Shown piece by piece: positions 35,705-44,783 of a stretch of DNA of 64,000 bases. The position numbers and the translations under genes were made by a program. The stretch comes from Zunongwangia profunda SM-A87 (GTDB taxonomy: Bacteria; Bacteroidota; Bacteroidia; Flavobacteriales; Flavobacteriaceae): positions 1,199,001 to 1,263,000 of the forward strand of contig NC_014041.1 in the NCBI RefSeq assembly GCF_000023465.1, read 5' to 3'. The stretch's first letter is position 1; every line of letters begins with the position of its first letter. The notes under the pieces are model-generated. The model worked only from the letters and a program-made list of their open reading frames with translations. It was not told where the DNA came from and searched no databases.

Positions 35705-37093
35705 ATGGCAGACAAACCCCTACTACATTTCGAAATTTCAGAAAGAAAAGTACTTCTACGGATTTTTGATGTGCTTTTTGTTCTGATAGCGTTACTTTTA
35801 TTAAATAATTTTACTGATTTTGATTACTTTAGAATAACTAAAGGCTTTTGGTATTGGACGTTTTTACTGGTTACTTATCTTGAAGTATTTGCACATATTT
35901 TTGAACTTTATGACCTTCAGAAAGCCAGTAAATTTGATATCGTTCTTAAAAATGTTGTTTTAACAAGTTCGATTACCGTACTCTTTTTTATTCTTACTCC
36001 AATTATTAGTCCCAGTTTGCCAGATAACCGTTTTCAAATTTTATATTTTTTCTTAACCATAAGCATCACACTTTTATGCTGGCGTGCAGCTTACATATAT
36101 TTGATCGCTTCCCCGAGATTTAATAAAAAAGTCATCATCGTAGGAGATAGTTTTGACATCCAAATGATTGCTGAAGCTTTTAAAAAAGCCGATCCTAATT
36201 ATGAGATAGTCGGTTTTGTAAATACAGATGGGAGGATAGAGACTTCTAATGATGAACTTATCCAATTTAATGTGAAGGAGCTTCGTGAAGCTGTACAAAA
36301 TTATCATATCAAAGAAATCGTTGTGGCTAGCGGTTATAAAACGGGATTAATGCTGCCTTTATATAATGAACTGAGTTTCTTATTAAATAAGGGTTTCCCC
36401 ATAAGGGATTATATGCAGGTTTATGAGGAAATTACAGCCAGAATTCCCGTGCAAAATGTAGATCATGATTTTTATCGCTACTTTCCATTTAGCCGAAGTA
36501 ATCAAAACAAATTTTATTTATACGGATTGCGATTGTTTGATATTGTTATTTCGTTAATCGGAATTTTATTTGGAATTGTTTTAATACCTATAATTCTAAT
36601 AGGCAATATAATGGGGAATCGAGGCCCTTTATTTTATATTCAGGAAAGAATAGGAAAAAATGGGGAGCCTTTTAAAATTATGAAGTTCAGAACAATGGTT
36701 AAGGATGCTGAAGCCCAAGGACCTCGTTATGCCGAAAAGAATGATTATCGCACTACTCCGTTTGGTAAATTTATGCGTCGCGCACGTATTGACGAGATTC
36801 CACAGTTCCTTAATTTATTAAAGGGAGAAATGAGCCTGATAGGTCCAAGACCGGAAAGGCCGGTTTTTGTTCGGGAGTTATCTCATTCGATTCCTTTTTA
36901 TAATATCAGACACGTTATAAAACCGGGGCTAACCGGTTGGGCACAGGTTAAAGGTGATTATAGTGGCGAGGAATCAGGAGCGCTTGAAAAGTTACAATAC
37001 GATCTTTTTTATATAAAGCATAGAAGCCTATTCCTGGATATTAATATCATTCTAAAAACACTGAGTACCGTTCTATCCATGCGAGGACAATGA
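35705..37093 (+). CDS. Polyprenyl-phosphate sugar-1-phosphate transferase (WbaP/WcaJ-like)
   Basis: Starts repeat-unit synthesis by moving a sugar-1-phosphate to undecaprenyl phosphate at the inner membrane. 462 aa: four N-terminal membrane segments, a Rossmann-like CoA-binding-type domain (KKVIIVGDSFDIQMIAEAF), one further membrane segment (about 277-302) and the catalytic bacterial sugar transferase domain with FKIMKFRTMVKDAE, RRARIDEIPQFLNLLKGEMS and LIGPRPERPVFV. The final part (KPGLTGWAQV) is standard. It closes the rightward operon. First sugar not predictable; glucose or galactose are common for this type. Confidence 0.92.
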   Translation: MADKPLLHFEISERKVLLRIFDVLFVLIALLLLNNFTDFDYFRITKGFWYWTFLLVTYLEVFAHIFELYDLQKASKFDIVLKNVVLTSSITVLFFILTPIISPSLPDNRFQILYFFLTISITLLCWRAAYIYLIASPRFNKKVIIVGDSFDIQMIAEAFKKADPNYEIVGFVNTDGRIETSNDELIQFNVKELREAVQNYHIKEIVVASGYKTGLMLPLYNELSFLLNKGFPIRDYMQVYEEITARIPVQNVDHDFYRYFPFSRSNQNKFYLYGLRLFDIVISLIGILFGIVLIPIILIGNIMGNRGPLFYIQERIGKNGEPFKIMKFRTMVKDAEAQGPRYAEKNDYRTTPFGKFMRRARIDEIPQFLNLLKGEMSLIGPRPERPVFVRELSHSIPFYNIRHVIKPGLTGWAQVKGDYSGEESGALEKLQYDLFYIKHRSLFLDINIILKTLSTVLSMRGQ

Positions 37094-37396
37094 TTAGGGC
37101 TTAGAGAATAATTAGTTTGATGATGTGGGATTCGAAAATGTGCTGATGGTTGATTGAGAGCTAAAATTCAGGAAAATAGATCATAGAATTTAGAAAATAG
37201 GCTTTTTGATCTTTTAAATTGTAGAAGGAATTTTGAGACGTTATGTAATCTGAAATCTTCAAGTTCTTAGTTTCTGTAAACTTTAAACGTATGATCATTT
37301 TTAGCTGAAAACTGACTGCTGTAAGCAAATAACTTTTTTATAAAACTAAAATCCGGAGCGAGCCTAGCTTTGTTGCTAATTGCAGAACGCTAAATT
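37094..37396. other. Intergenic region without recognised gene
   Basis: Three hundred bases between the convergent priming transferase and lnt. It is AT-rich, with stop codons in every frame. I see no convincing hairpin terminator, promoter, RNA gene or repeat. It marks the border between the polysaccharide locus and housekeeping genes. Confidence 0.6.
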
Positions 37397-38989
37397 TTAA
37401 AAGTACTTACTGCGTTTAAAGCCAACGATTGCAAACAAAAAAATAAATAGCGCCAAAAATTTTGAAATTCTGGCAATATAGTCTCCGTGTACTGAATAAA
37501 AGGTGATTTCATCATTTAGTATGATTTTCCCAGAAAGAGTCCCTTGTTTTTCATAACCCAATTTGTGAGTTACTTTTCCTGTAGGATCAATGATTTCTGA
37601 TATTCCGGTGTTGGCGCTTCTGGCAACAGATCTTCGGGTTTCTATAGCCCTTAGTTTAGCATAACTGGCATGTTGCCGGTGTCCCGCAGTATTTCCCCAC
37701 CAGGCATCATTAGTAATTATGCTTAAAAATTGAGCTCCGTTTTTTACGTAACCCGTAACATATTCGCCGTAAATAGATTCATAGCAAATGATAGGAGCGG
37801 TACTCACACTATCTTTTAATGTAAAAACTTCACGGTCTGGCTGTGTTGTTTTCATAGCCACGGTTCCGCCAAGATCGATCATCACATCACCTAAAACAGG
37901 TTTCAGGATATCCTGGTAAGGAAAATTTTCTACGCCTACCACTAATTTTGATTTATGATAAAGTTGGTTTCCGGAAAAATCATTGATTAGAAATGCTGAA
38001 TTATAGTCATTAAACCAGTCGTTTTCTCGCAATAAATTGGATTGGGGACCAACCCTGGAGGAATCTGAAAAGCGCTCGTATAAAGAAACACCTCCTAAAA
38101 AGCTTAGATGAGGTTGAAGGGAAGCAATCTGTCTTCCAAAAAAAGCAGCTTCGGAATTATCGAATCCTGGCAATATTGTGCCGTCAGCAAAAACAGTTTC
38201 TGGGGCTAATATGATAGCCGTTGAGTCGGTTATAGCTTCTCGACTCATCTTCAATAATAATTCTCCGATCTTAGTGTCGTTTGTGTTATATTTTTCGGTG
38301 TAGGGATTAATATTTGGCTGTAAAATTAATGCACTTATGCTGTCTTTGGGCATTTCATAGTTCCACAAAATTAGGTATGATACTAAGATTGGAAACCCGA
38401 TCATTACGACCGATTTGAAGCCTGCACGATAGATTATGGTTTTTTCTTTAAATTCATTATAAGATAAATAGGCCTTGAAAAGTATAAAGTTAACAAACAG
38501 TATCCATAAAGTGCCGCCAAAAGTTCCGGTAAACTGGTACCACTGAATCCAATTAATATAGGCTGAAAATGCATTTCCCAAGTTTAACCAGGGCCAGGAA
38601 AATTCCCATCCAAGATGAATTTTTTCAAAGACCATCCAAAAACTAATAAAAAAACTGGCAGAGGCTTTAAAACCAGTTCTTTTAGCTACCATGTGATAGA
38701 TAAGAAATACCACAGACATCAACAATGAATTGGCCAAAATAGCGAAGGCACCCCCAAAAGGTGTTGAAAAATAAATCCAATAAGTGGTTAGTAAATTCCA
38801 GATGAAAAAAGCCAAATAAGAAATTCCAAACACTTTCCATTTAACAAATTTTGTTTTGGAGTTTCTAAATTTAAATTCAGCAATCAGTAGAGGCACGAAG
38901 CCTAAAAATAATAAAAGTGGAAATCCATTTACAGGCCAACCAAAAGCCAGTAAAAGTCCGCTTAAAATGGCTAAAAGGATGTTTTTCAT
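37397..38989 (-). CDS. lnt: Apolipoprotein N-acyltransferase
   Basis: Adds the third acyl chain to lipoprotein N-termini at the periplasmic face of the inner membrane. 530 aa: about six membrane segments in the first 210 residues, then a nitrilase-like domain with the catalytic triad visible as Glu in LAPETVFADG, Lys in YHKSKLVVGVENFP and Cys in PIICYESIYGEYV. NDAWWGNTAGHRQH is the conserved flap region, and a last membrane segment ends the protein. It fits the several lipobox proteins in the window. A weak TTTG and TAGATTG pair lies upstream. Confidence 0.95.
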   Translation of the reverse strand: MKNILLAILSGLLLAFGWPVNGFPLLLFLGFVPLLIAEFKFRNSKTKFVKWKVFGISYLAFFIWNLLTTYWIYFSTPFGGAFAILANSLLMSVVFLIYHMVAKRTGFKASASFFISFWMVFEKIHLGWEFSWPWLNLGNAFSAYINWIQWYQFTGTFGGTLWILFVNFILFKAYLSYNEFKEKTIIYRAGFKSVVMIGFPILVSYLILWNYEMPKDSISALILQPNINPYTEKYNTNDTKIGELLLKMSREAITDSTAIILAPETVFADGTILPGFDNSEAAFFGRQIASLQPHLSFLGGVSLYERFSDSSRVGPQSNLLRENDWFNDYNSAFLINDFSGNQLYHKSKLVVGVENFPYQDILKPVLGDVMIDLGGTVAMKTTQPDREVFTLKDSVSTAPIICYESIYGEYVTGYVKNGAQFLSIITNDAWWGNTAGHRQHASYAKLRAIETRRSVARSANTGISEIIDPTGKVTHKLGYEKQGTLSGKIILNDEITFYSVHGDYIARISKFLALFIFLFAIVGFKRSKYF

Positions 38990-39168
38990 AAGGAATTATT
39001 TTCTTAACTGATTGCAATCTAATATTGCTGTTGTTAACGCTGCAAATTTGCTTTTGGTTTCAGACACCAAAAATAATAAACTCAGGTGCGAAAATAGGTT
39101 TTAAGGAAATTTTATTAGAGATTGAGGTGTAAATACCTATTTTAGTTGCACTGAAATTTAGCCAATCA

Positions 39169-39900
39169 ATGAAAAAATATATACCTAATCTAATAACGCT
39201 TTGTAATTTATTTAGTGGTAGTCTTGCCGTAATTTTTGCCGTTCAGGGAAATTTGGTGGCGGCGGCTTTCTTTGTAGCACTAGGAATTTTTTTCGACTTT
39301 TTTGATGGATTAGCAGCCAGAGCTTTAGATGTAAAGAGTGATGTGGGTTTACAATTAGATTCCCTTGCCGATGTAGTGACCAGTGGTGTAGTGCCGGGAA
39401 TTGTGATGTTTCAGTTATTCACTATGGCATTGCCAGGTGATGATGGTGTAAAGCAATGGACGGCTGATACCAATTGGCTGGAATTTACGTTCAATCCCTT
39501 AGCTCTTTTTGGTTTACTAATCATTTTAGGTTCAGCTTATAGATTGGCGAAATTTAATGTAGATGATCGCCAAACCGACTCATTTATTGGCCTACCAACA
39601 CCGGCAAATGCCTTATTGATCCTTTCATTACCTTTAATCTTGACTTATCAACCCAATAGTTTTGCTACCGGAATCATTCTAAATGAATGGTTTCTTTTTG
39701 CGCTAACAATTATTAGTGTGATTATTTTGAATGCTGAACTACCTTTGTTTGCCTTAAAATTTAAAAACTGGGGTTTTAAAGGAAATGAGATTAGATATAT
39801 TTTCCTAATTCTTTGTGTGGTTTTAATTGTGTTATTTCAGTTTTTAGCAATACCGATGATTATATTGAGTTATGTGTTGTTATCCTTAATTAAATCTTGA
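39169..39900 (+). CDS. pssA: CDP-diacylglycerol-serine O-phosphatidyltransferase
   Basis: Makes phosphatidylserine, the precursor of phosphatidylethanolamine. 243 aa, seven to eight hydrophobic segments. The CDP-alcohol phosphotransferase signature DG-x2-AR-x8-G-x3-D-x3-D is perfect (FDGLAARALDVKSDVGLQLD, then SLAD, about residues 46-68). KKYIPNLITLCNLFSGSLAV at the N-terminus is typical of the bacterial membrane-type enzyme. Its last 31 bases overlap, tail to tail, the end of the asparagine-synthase homologue on the other strand. Confidence 0.94.
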   Translation: MKKYIPNLITLCNLFSGSLAVIFAVQGNLVAAAFFVALGIFFDFFDGLAARALDVKSDVGLQLDSLADVVTSGVVPGIVMFQLFTMALPGDDGVKQWTADTNWLEFTFNPLALFGLLIILGSAYRLAKFNVDDRQTDSFIGLPTPANALLILSLPLILTYQPNSFATGIILNEWFLFALTIISVIILNAELPLFALKFKNWGFKGNEIRYIFLILCVVLIVLFQFLAIPMIILSYVLLSLIKS

Positions 39901-41753
39901 GTTGTTTTAAAATTTTTAATAAGCTCTAATTCTTTATTCAAAGCAGAAGCGCTTATGAAAACTGTATTAGTGAATGGCCAGGTTTCTAGTTTTCTTTTAC
40001 TATTGAAGTTTTTCACTAATTTGTTATACCAAATCTCACCTATTTCTTTATTGGAAAAGTAATCTTGAAATTTCTCTAAATTTTTCTCATCAATATAAGT
40101 TTTAACCCAGTTATGGGAAGGTAAGAGTCTGTATCTTAATTTAGGGTTTTTATTTCTCATAATTCTTTTAATGAGAAAGCTGTCAATATAACTTCTCATT
40201 CCCCAGCTAAGAAATTTAAAAAACTTAGGAGCATTTTGGGACACAAAGGGAGCTTGGCTAGTAGGTATTAAAATTAATGTTTTATTCGATTTATTTGTTT
40301 TTAGGATAGCATCCATTAATCTATTACCTAATCTCAAGTTTGGATTGATATTGCTGGTGCATCTTAATAATTTCATTCCCATTGTTGGAGATAGCGATTT
40401 AAACTTTCTATTACATAGGGTTAATTGATTATTCATGCCACTTCGGGAATGCGTATACCATTTAAAGAGCTCTTCGAGTAATTCAATGTATGGTAATTTA
40501 TGAGCTGAGATTCTATCAAATAATTCGTTTAAATCTTTGTTTAATTCTTTATGTAATTCTTCTATAGAAATAACAAAATTTGAATTTTGTAAAGAAATAG
40601 GTTGATAGAAAAACATGAATCTCTTAATTATTTGTTCTTTCCAGTTATGAAAATCATTTACAGAGTTTTTGGTAAACTCAAAATCATTCTTCAAGAAGTG
40701 GGTTTTTAGGAAAGTTTTTTTCCTCATGGATTTTGAATTGAACTTTCCTATATTCCTACCAGGTATAGATTCACACATATCACCAATCAATAGATAGTTT
40801 CTATTTTTTTTTGTTTCTGTGTTCTCGAGAATGGCTAACCAATTAGTTATAAAAACACTTTCTGTCTCTAGTACATATTTTTCTAACAAATGGGGTTCTG
40901 GGAAAATATATTTTTTATCATCGAAATTCCTGAAAGTTGCTTTTTTTTTCTTAGCGAGTTTTTTCGCTAACTTCGTTTCATAATATTTAGCATTTCCATA
41001 GGTAAGACAATTTAAATTCTGTTCTTTTATGGCGGAAAGAAGGATTCTGCTGTCCAATCCGCCACTTAAGGCTAAATTAATTTCATCGGCACTTTTGGTT
41101 AAATAATCAATCTCTTTAGTAATTAGGTTATGAAGATTTTTTGCTTCATAAGGTAAATTGGAATTTTTACTGCCTAATTTAGAATATAGTGTGTTATCAA
41201 ATTGATGTGTATGAGTACTATTTTTAAAAATAATTTTTTCTCCAGGTAGCAGTCTTTTTACATTTTTTAAGATAGTACGACTGCCTATATTACTTAGTTC
41301 AGGTCCTACCAGTCTTTGATAAATTCCAACTTCGTCTTTTTCTAGATCAAATATCCAGCCTAAGCATAAAATGTTATTGGAAACTGCAATAACTGTCTTT
41401 TTACTTTTTAAATAGTATAATGGGTACGGACCTACTGGATCATTACAAGAAATTAATCGATTCTCTCGCTTATCAATAAGACTAATTGAAAAGGAACCAG
41501 AGAAATTTTCTGCCATTGGCCAGTTCGAGCAAAGATGTTTTAGAAAATTATGGGTTTGAATATCTTTAGTTCCTTGAGAATCATGATCAACTACATAGCC
41601 ATCTATGAGAGCAATTGAATTCTCATCTTCTATTAATGAAAGTCCTTTTTCATAGATTATATAAAAATCATTAAAAGTTTTTAACTCAAACTCTAAAGGA
41701 AGTTTAGCTAAGGACTCTTTGGTTATAGGGTTTTGACAAATTAGATATTTCAA
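39870..41753 (-). CDS. Asparagine-synthase homologue without glutaminase cysteine
   Basis: 627 aa. The C-terminal ATP pyrophosphatase loop is intact (NLALSGGLDSRILLSAI, near residue 230) and LLIGDMCESIPG resembles the second nucleotide/metal motif. The N-terminal half keeps the glutaminase-like fold pattern (ALIDGYVV, FSGSFSISLID, DPVGPYPLYY) but starts MKYLICQN rather than MCG, so glutamine hydrolysis is not expected. Such proteins may use ammonia or an amine substrate for amide formation, as beta-lactam synthetase and lasso cyclases do. It lies nine bases after lptB and overlaps the pssA 3' end. It is AT-rich and looks like an insertion between core genes. Function unknown. Confidence 0.75.
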   Translation of the reverse strand: MKYLICQNPITKESLAKLPLEFELKTFNDFYIIYEKGLSLIEDENSIALIDGYVVDHDSQGTKDIQTHNFLKHLCSNWPMAENFSGSFSISLIDKRENRLISCNDPVGPYPLYYLKSKKTVIAVSNNILCLGWIFDLEKDEVGIYQRLVGPELSNIGSRTILKNVKRLLPGEKIIFKNSTHTHQFDNTLYSKLGSKNSNLPYEAKNLHNLITKEIDYLTKSADEINLALSGGLDSRILLSAIKEQNLNCLTYGNAKYYETKLAKKLAKKKKATFRNFDDKKYIFPEPHLLEKYVLETESVFITNWLAILENTETKKNRNYLLIGDMCESIPGRNIGKFNSKSMRKKTFLKTHFLKNDFEFTKNSVNDFHNWKEQIIKRFMFFYQPISLQNSNFVISIEELHKELNKDLNELFDRISAHKLPYIELLEELFKWYTHSRSGMNNQLTLCNRKFKSLSPTMGMKLLRCTSNINPNLRLGNRLMDAILKTNKSNKTLILIPTSQAPFVSQNAPKFFKFLSWGMRSYIDSFLIKRIMRNKNPKLRYRLLPSHNWVKTYIDEKNLEKFQDYFSNKEIGEIWYNKLVKNFNSKRKLETWPFTNTVFISASALNKELELIKNFKTTQDLIKDNNT

Positions 41754-41761
41754 CTTTGTAA

Positions 41762-42502
41762 TTATTGAAAAAGCTTTTTCTTTCTAAGTTCGAAGTTTTG
41801 GCCAAGATAGACTTTTCGAACCATTTCATCTTCGGCAAGTTCTTCCGGGATACCGTGTTTAAGAATACTTCCTTCAAACATTAAATATGTGCGGTCTGTA
41901 ATTGCCAAAGTTTCCTGTACATTATGATCGGTAATTAGGATCCCGATATTTTTATTTTTTAGTTGCGCTACAATGCGCTGAATATCTTCCACCGCAACAG
42001 GATCTACACCTGCAAAAGGTTCATCTAAAAGAATAAACTTGGGGTCGGTTGCCAGGGCACGAGCAATCTCGGTACGACGCCGCTCCCCACCACTTAAAAG
42101 ATCTCCACGGTTAGTACGAATATGATTTAGGCCAAATTCTTCAATTAGGGATTCCATTTTCATATGGCGTTCTTTTTTAGAAAGCTTGGTAAGCTGCAAA
42201 ACGCTCATAATGTTATCTTCTATACTTAATTTTCTGAAAACGGAAGCCTCCTGAGCCAGATAACCAATCCCATGCTGGGCCCTTTTGTACATAGGGAAAT
42301 TCGTAATGTTTTCTTTATCAAGAACGATACTGCCACTGTTTGGTTTTATAAGTCCGACAATCATATAAAAAGAGGTTGTTTTTCCGGCTCCGTTAGGTCC
42401 CAGGAGCCCAACAATTTCACCCTGATTTACTTCAAGGGAAATTCCTTTTACTACTTTCCTTCCTTTGTATTGTTTTATAAGATCGTCGGCTCTTAATTTC
42501 AT
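41762..42502 (-). CDS. lptB: Lipopolysaccharide export ATPase LptB
   Basis: Cytoplasmic ATPase that powers LPS extraction by LptFG. 246 aa: Walker A GPNGAGKTTSFYM, Q-loop GIGYLAQEASVFRKL, signature LSGGERRRTEIARAL, Walker B FILLDEPFAGVDPVAV and H-loop LITDHNVQETL. The LAQEASVFRKLS and ERRRTEIAR forms are diagnostic for LptB. It lies in the minus-strand operon with kdsD, whose product is needed for Kdo, so the pairing links LPS core synthesis with export. Confidence 0.96.
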   Translation of the reverse strand: MKLRADDLIKQYKGRKVVKGISLEVNQGEIVGLLGPNGAGKTTSFYMIVGLIKPNSGSIVLDKENITNFPMYKRAQHGIGYLAQEASVFRKLSIEDNIMSVLQLTKLSKKERHMKMESLIEEFGLNHIRTNRGDLLSGGERRRTEIARALATDPKFILLDEPFAGVDPVAVEDIQRIVAQLKNKNIGILITDHNVQETLAITDRTYLMFEGSILKHGIPEELAEDEMVRKVYLGQNFELRKKKLFQ

Positions 42503-42542
42503 GCTAGAGGTTTAATTCAGTATAAACATAAATTATACCGAT

Positions 42543-42899
42543 TTATTTTTCGGTATTTGCTTGTTCTAAAGATTCCCAGTATTCAAAGGCCCTTCTTAAG
42601 TGAGGAATCACGATAGTGCCTCCTATTAAGGTTCCAATACTTAAAGTTTCCATTACTTCTTCACGCTTTAAACCTTCATTAAAACTGCTCTCTAAATGGT
42701 ATTTTACGCAGTCGTCACAACGTAACACCAATGATGCAACAAGACCTAAAAGCTCTTTAGTTTTTTTATCTAATGCTCCTTCAGCAAAAGCATTGGTATC
42801 TAAATTAAAAATACGTTTTAGAACTTTATTATTCTCTCCAAGAATTTTATCGTTCATTTTTTGGCGGTACGAATTAAATTCGTCAACCTGGTTGATCAT
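42543..42899 (-). CDS. Carboxymuconolactone decarboxylase / AhpD-like protein
   Basis: 118 aa, soluble. VASLVLRCDDCVKYHLESSF carries the CxxC...H redox motif of AhpD-like peroxidase-related proteins; EEVMETLSIGTLIGGTIVIP is the conserved following helix. The family includes decarboxylases and alkylhydroperoxidases; the CDDC pair points to a thiol-redox role. It sits three bases after tatC and 40 bases before lptB in the same operon. The substrate is unknown. Confidence 0.88.
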   Translation of the reverse strand: MINQVDEFNSYRQKMNDKILGENNKVLKRIFNLDTNAFAEGALDKKTKELLGLVASLVLRCDDCVKYHLESSFNEGLKREEVMETLSIGTLIGGTIVIPHLRRAFEYWESLEQANTEK

Positions 42900-42902
42900 A
42901 GC

Positions 42903-43733
42903 CTAACTTTTTTCTTTAATTTCTCTTTTATAAATAATATTCGAAATAATAATACTTACCTCGTAAAGTATAAGTACCGGTACAGCAACAATAATCTGAC
43001 TTACAATATCTGGAGGTGTAATTACCGCAGAGACTATGAGTACAATTACCAGTGCGTATTTTCTATATGTTTTTAAAAATTGAGGGGTGACCACGCCCAC
43101 TTTTGTAAGAAAATAAATAAGGATAGGAAGCTCGAATATAAGTCCTGTTGCGATTACCGAAGCCCTTACCAGGCTGATATAACTACTTAAGTCAAATTCG
43201 TTTAATACCAGTTCACTAACCTGATACTTCCCAAGGAAGTTGATGGATAATGGGGTTACTACATAATAGCCAAAAAGGACACCTAAAAAGAATAAAAATG
43301 AAGTTACAAAAATAAAGCCTTTGGCATGTTTACGTTCATTTTCATGCATTGCCGGTGCCACAAACTTCCAAAATTCGTAGATTACAAAAGGGAAGGCTAT
43401 AATAAAACCGGCGGTTATCGAGGTCCATACGTGTGCAGAAAACTGGCCACCCATGGTTCTACTCTGTATGGTAAATGGCAGCTCCTCAAAACAAAAACCA
43501 CCATCGATTCCTACCATTTCGGATAATTTACAGAGCATATTGTACGACCAGAAATCACCTTTACTAGGGCCAAAGAGAAGGATGTCAAAAATAAAGCCTT
43601 TCAGAAAAAAAGCTACAGTTGCCGCAATAACTACGGCGAGCACAGCTCGTATTAGATGCCATCTTAACTCTTCAAGATGATCTAAAAAAGACATTTCTGG
43701 TTCCTCTTGTTGGGGCAGTCCTATTTTTTTCAT
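42903..43733 (-). CDS. tatC: Sec-independent protein translocase TatC
   Basis: Membrane receptor of the twin-arginine pathway for folded proteins. 276 aa with six hydrophobic segments. MSFLDHLEELRWHLIRAVLA is the classical TatC N-terminus; FVAPAMHENERKHAKGF holds the conserved Pro and Glu of the first cytoplasmic/periplasmic turn, and FLGVLFGYYVVTPLSINFL the later conserved helix. It abuts kdsD directly. TatA/B components are not in the window. Confidence 0.96.
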   Translation of the reverse strand: MKKIGLPQQEEPEMSFLDHLEELRWHLIRAVLAVVIAATVAFFLKGFIFDILLFGPSKGDFWSYNMLCKLSEMVGIDGGFCFEELPFTIQSRTMGGQFSAHVWTSITAGFIIAFPFVIYEFWKFVAPAMHENERKHAKGFIFVTSFLFFLGVLFGYYVVTPLSINFLGKYQVSELVLNEFDLSSYISLVRASVIATGLIFELPILIYFLTKVGVVTPQFLKTYRKYALVIVLIVSAVITPPDIVSQIIVAVPVLILYEVSIIISNIIYKREIKEKS

Positions 43734-44698
43734 TATAAAATTCCTTCTCTTATTAAATTATGAATATGAACCACCCCACTGTATTTTCCGTTTTTGGTAG
43801 CTAATAATTGAGATATTTTATTTTCCTCCAGAAGATCGAGTGCCTGGGTAGCCAAAGCTTCTTCATCGATACTTTTAGGAGAGGTACTCATGATATCACC
43901 AGCGGTAAGGTTCTTAAATTCGTCATTGTTTTTTAGCATTCTACGAATATCGCCATCGGTTATAATACCAACAATTTTATCATTTTCCAAAACAGCAGTT
44001 ACTCCCAGCATATTTTCAGAAATAATTATGATGGCATCGGTAACGGTGGTTTCTGGAGAAACACTTGGTTTCATATTTTGCTGTGCGATATCCTTAACGC
44101 GCAAATATAGTTTTTTTCCCAGACTGCCGCCTGGATGATATTTCGCAAAATCTTCCTTTGAAAAACCTCTTAATTCTAACAAACAAATAGCTAAAGCATC
44201 GCCAATAACCAATTGTGCGGTAGTACTTGTTGTTGGGGCCAGATTATTAGGGCAAGCTTCTTTCTCTACATAAGAATTCAAGATGAAATCTGATGATTTT
44301 CCTAAAAATGAATCTCTGTTGGCAGTGATGGCAATAAGCGTATTATGAAAATCCTTAATAAACGGAACTAACACCTTAATTTCAGGACTATTCCCGCTTT
44401 TACTAATACATATAACGATATCGTCTCTTTGAATAATGCCTAAATCCCCGTGTATAGCATCTGCAGCATGCATAAATATGGCTGGAGTTCCGGTAGAATT
44501 TAAGGTCGCAACGATTTTACTACCTATAACTGCACTTTTTCCTATACCGGTAACAATAACCCTTCCTTTAGAATTATAAATATTTTCTACGGCTTCTACA
44601 AATTCATTATCAATAAGATGTTCTAAATTTGCAATCGCTTTAGCTTCGATTTTTACAGTTTCTTTGGCGACATTTAAAATTTTTTGCTGAAGTTTCAA
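43733..44698 (-). CDS. kdsD: Arabinose-5-phosphate isomerase (KdsD/KpsF)
   Basis: Makes D-arabinose 5-phosphate for Kdo synthesis. 321 aa: SIS domain with VIVTGIGKSAVIGSKIVATL, MHAADAIHGDLGII, ICISKSGNSPEI and NLAPTTSTTAQLV, then LAKYHPGGSLGK-like AKYHPGGSLGKKL, and two CBS domains (TDAIIIISENMLGVTAV and the final third). The start is TTG; an in-frame stop lies just upstream, so no ATG alternative exists nearby. First gene of the operon leading through tatC to lptB. Confidence 0.95.
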   Translation of the reverse strand: MKLQQKILNVAKETVKIEAKAIANLEHLIDNEFVEAVENIYNSKGRVIVTGIGKSAVIGSKIVATLNSTGTPAIFMHAADAIHGDLGIIQRDDIVICISKSGNSPEIKVLVPFIKDFHNTLIAITANRDSFLGKSSDFILNSYVEKEACPNNLAPTTSTTAQLVIGDALAICLLELRGFSKEDFAKYHPGGSLGKKLYLRVKDIAQQNMKPSVSPETTVTDAIIIISENMLGVTAVLENDKIVGIITDGDIRRMLKNNDEFKNLTAGDIMSTSPKSIDEEALATQALDLLEENKISQLLATKNGKYSGVVHIHNLIREGIL

Positions 44699-44716
44699 AT
44701 TTTGAAATAATTAAGG

Positions 44717-44747
44717 ATTGCAGATACTAAAGAAATATGTATATTTA
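44717..44747 (+). promoter_or_regulatory. Putative recQ promoter
   Basis: ATTG at 44717-44720, then exactly 19 bases, then TATATTTA at 44740-44747. This is close to the Bacteroidota consensus TTTG-N19-TAnnTTTG (seven of eight in the -7 box). Expected start of transcription is about 30 bases before the recQ ATG. Confidence 0.5.
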
Positions 44748-44753
44748 GATGTG

Positions 44754-44779
44754 CAAATGTATGTAAAATTGTAACACAA
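44754..44779 (-). promoter_or_regulatory. Putative kdsD operon promoter
   Basis: On the minus strand TACATTTG (44761-44754) is a perfect TAnnTTTG, with a TTG 15 bases further upstream, shorter than the usual 17-20 spacing. It would give a leader of about 45-50 bases before the TTG start of kdsD. It overlaps the divergent recQ leader. Confidence 0.4.
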
Positions 44780-44783
44780 TTGA

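Noticed and set aside
39870..41753. Lasso-peptide cyclase (McjC-like) cluster
   Set aside because: No McjB-type protease or precursor peptide is present near the gene; neighbours are lptB and pssA.
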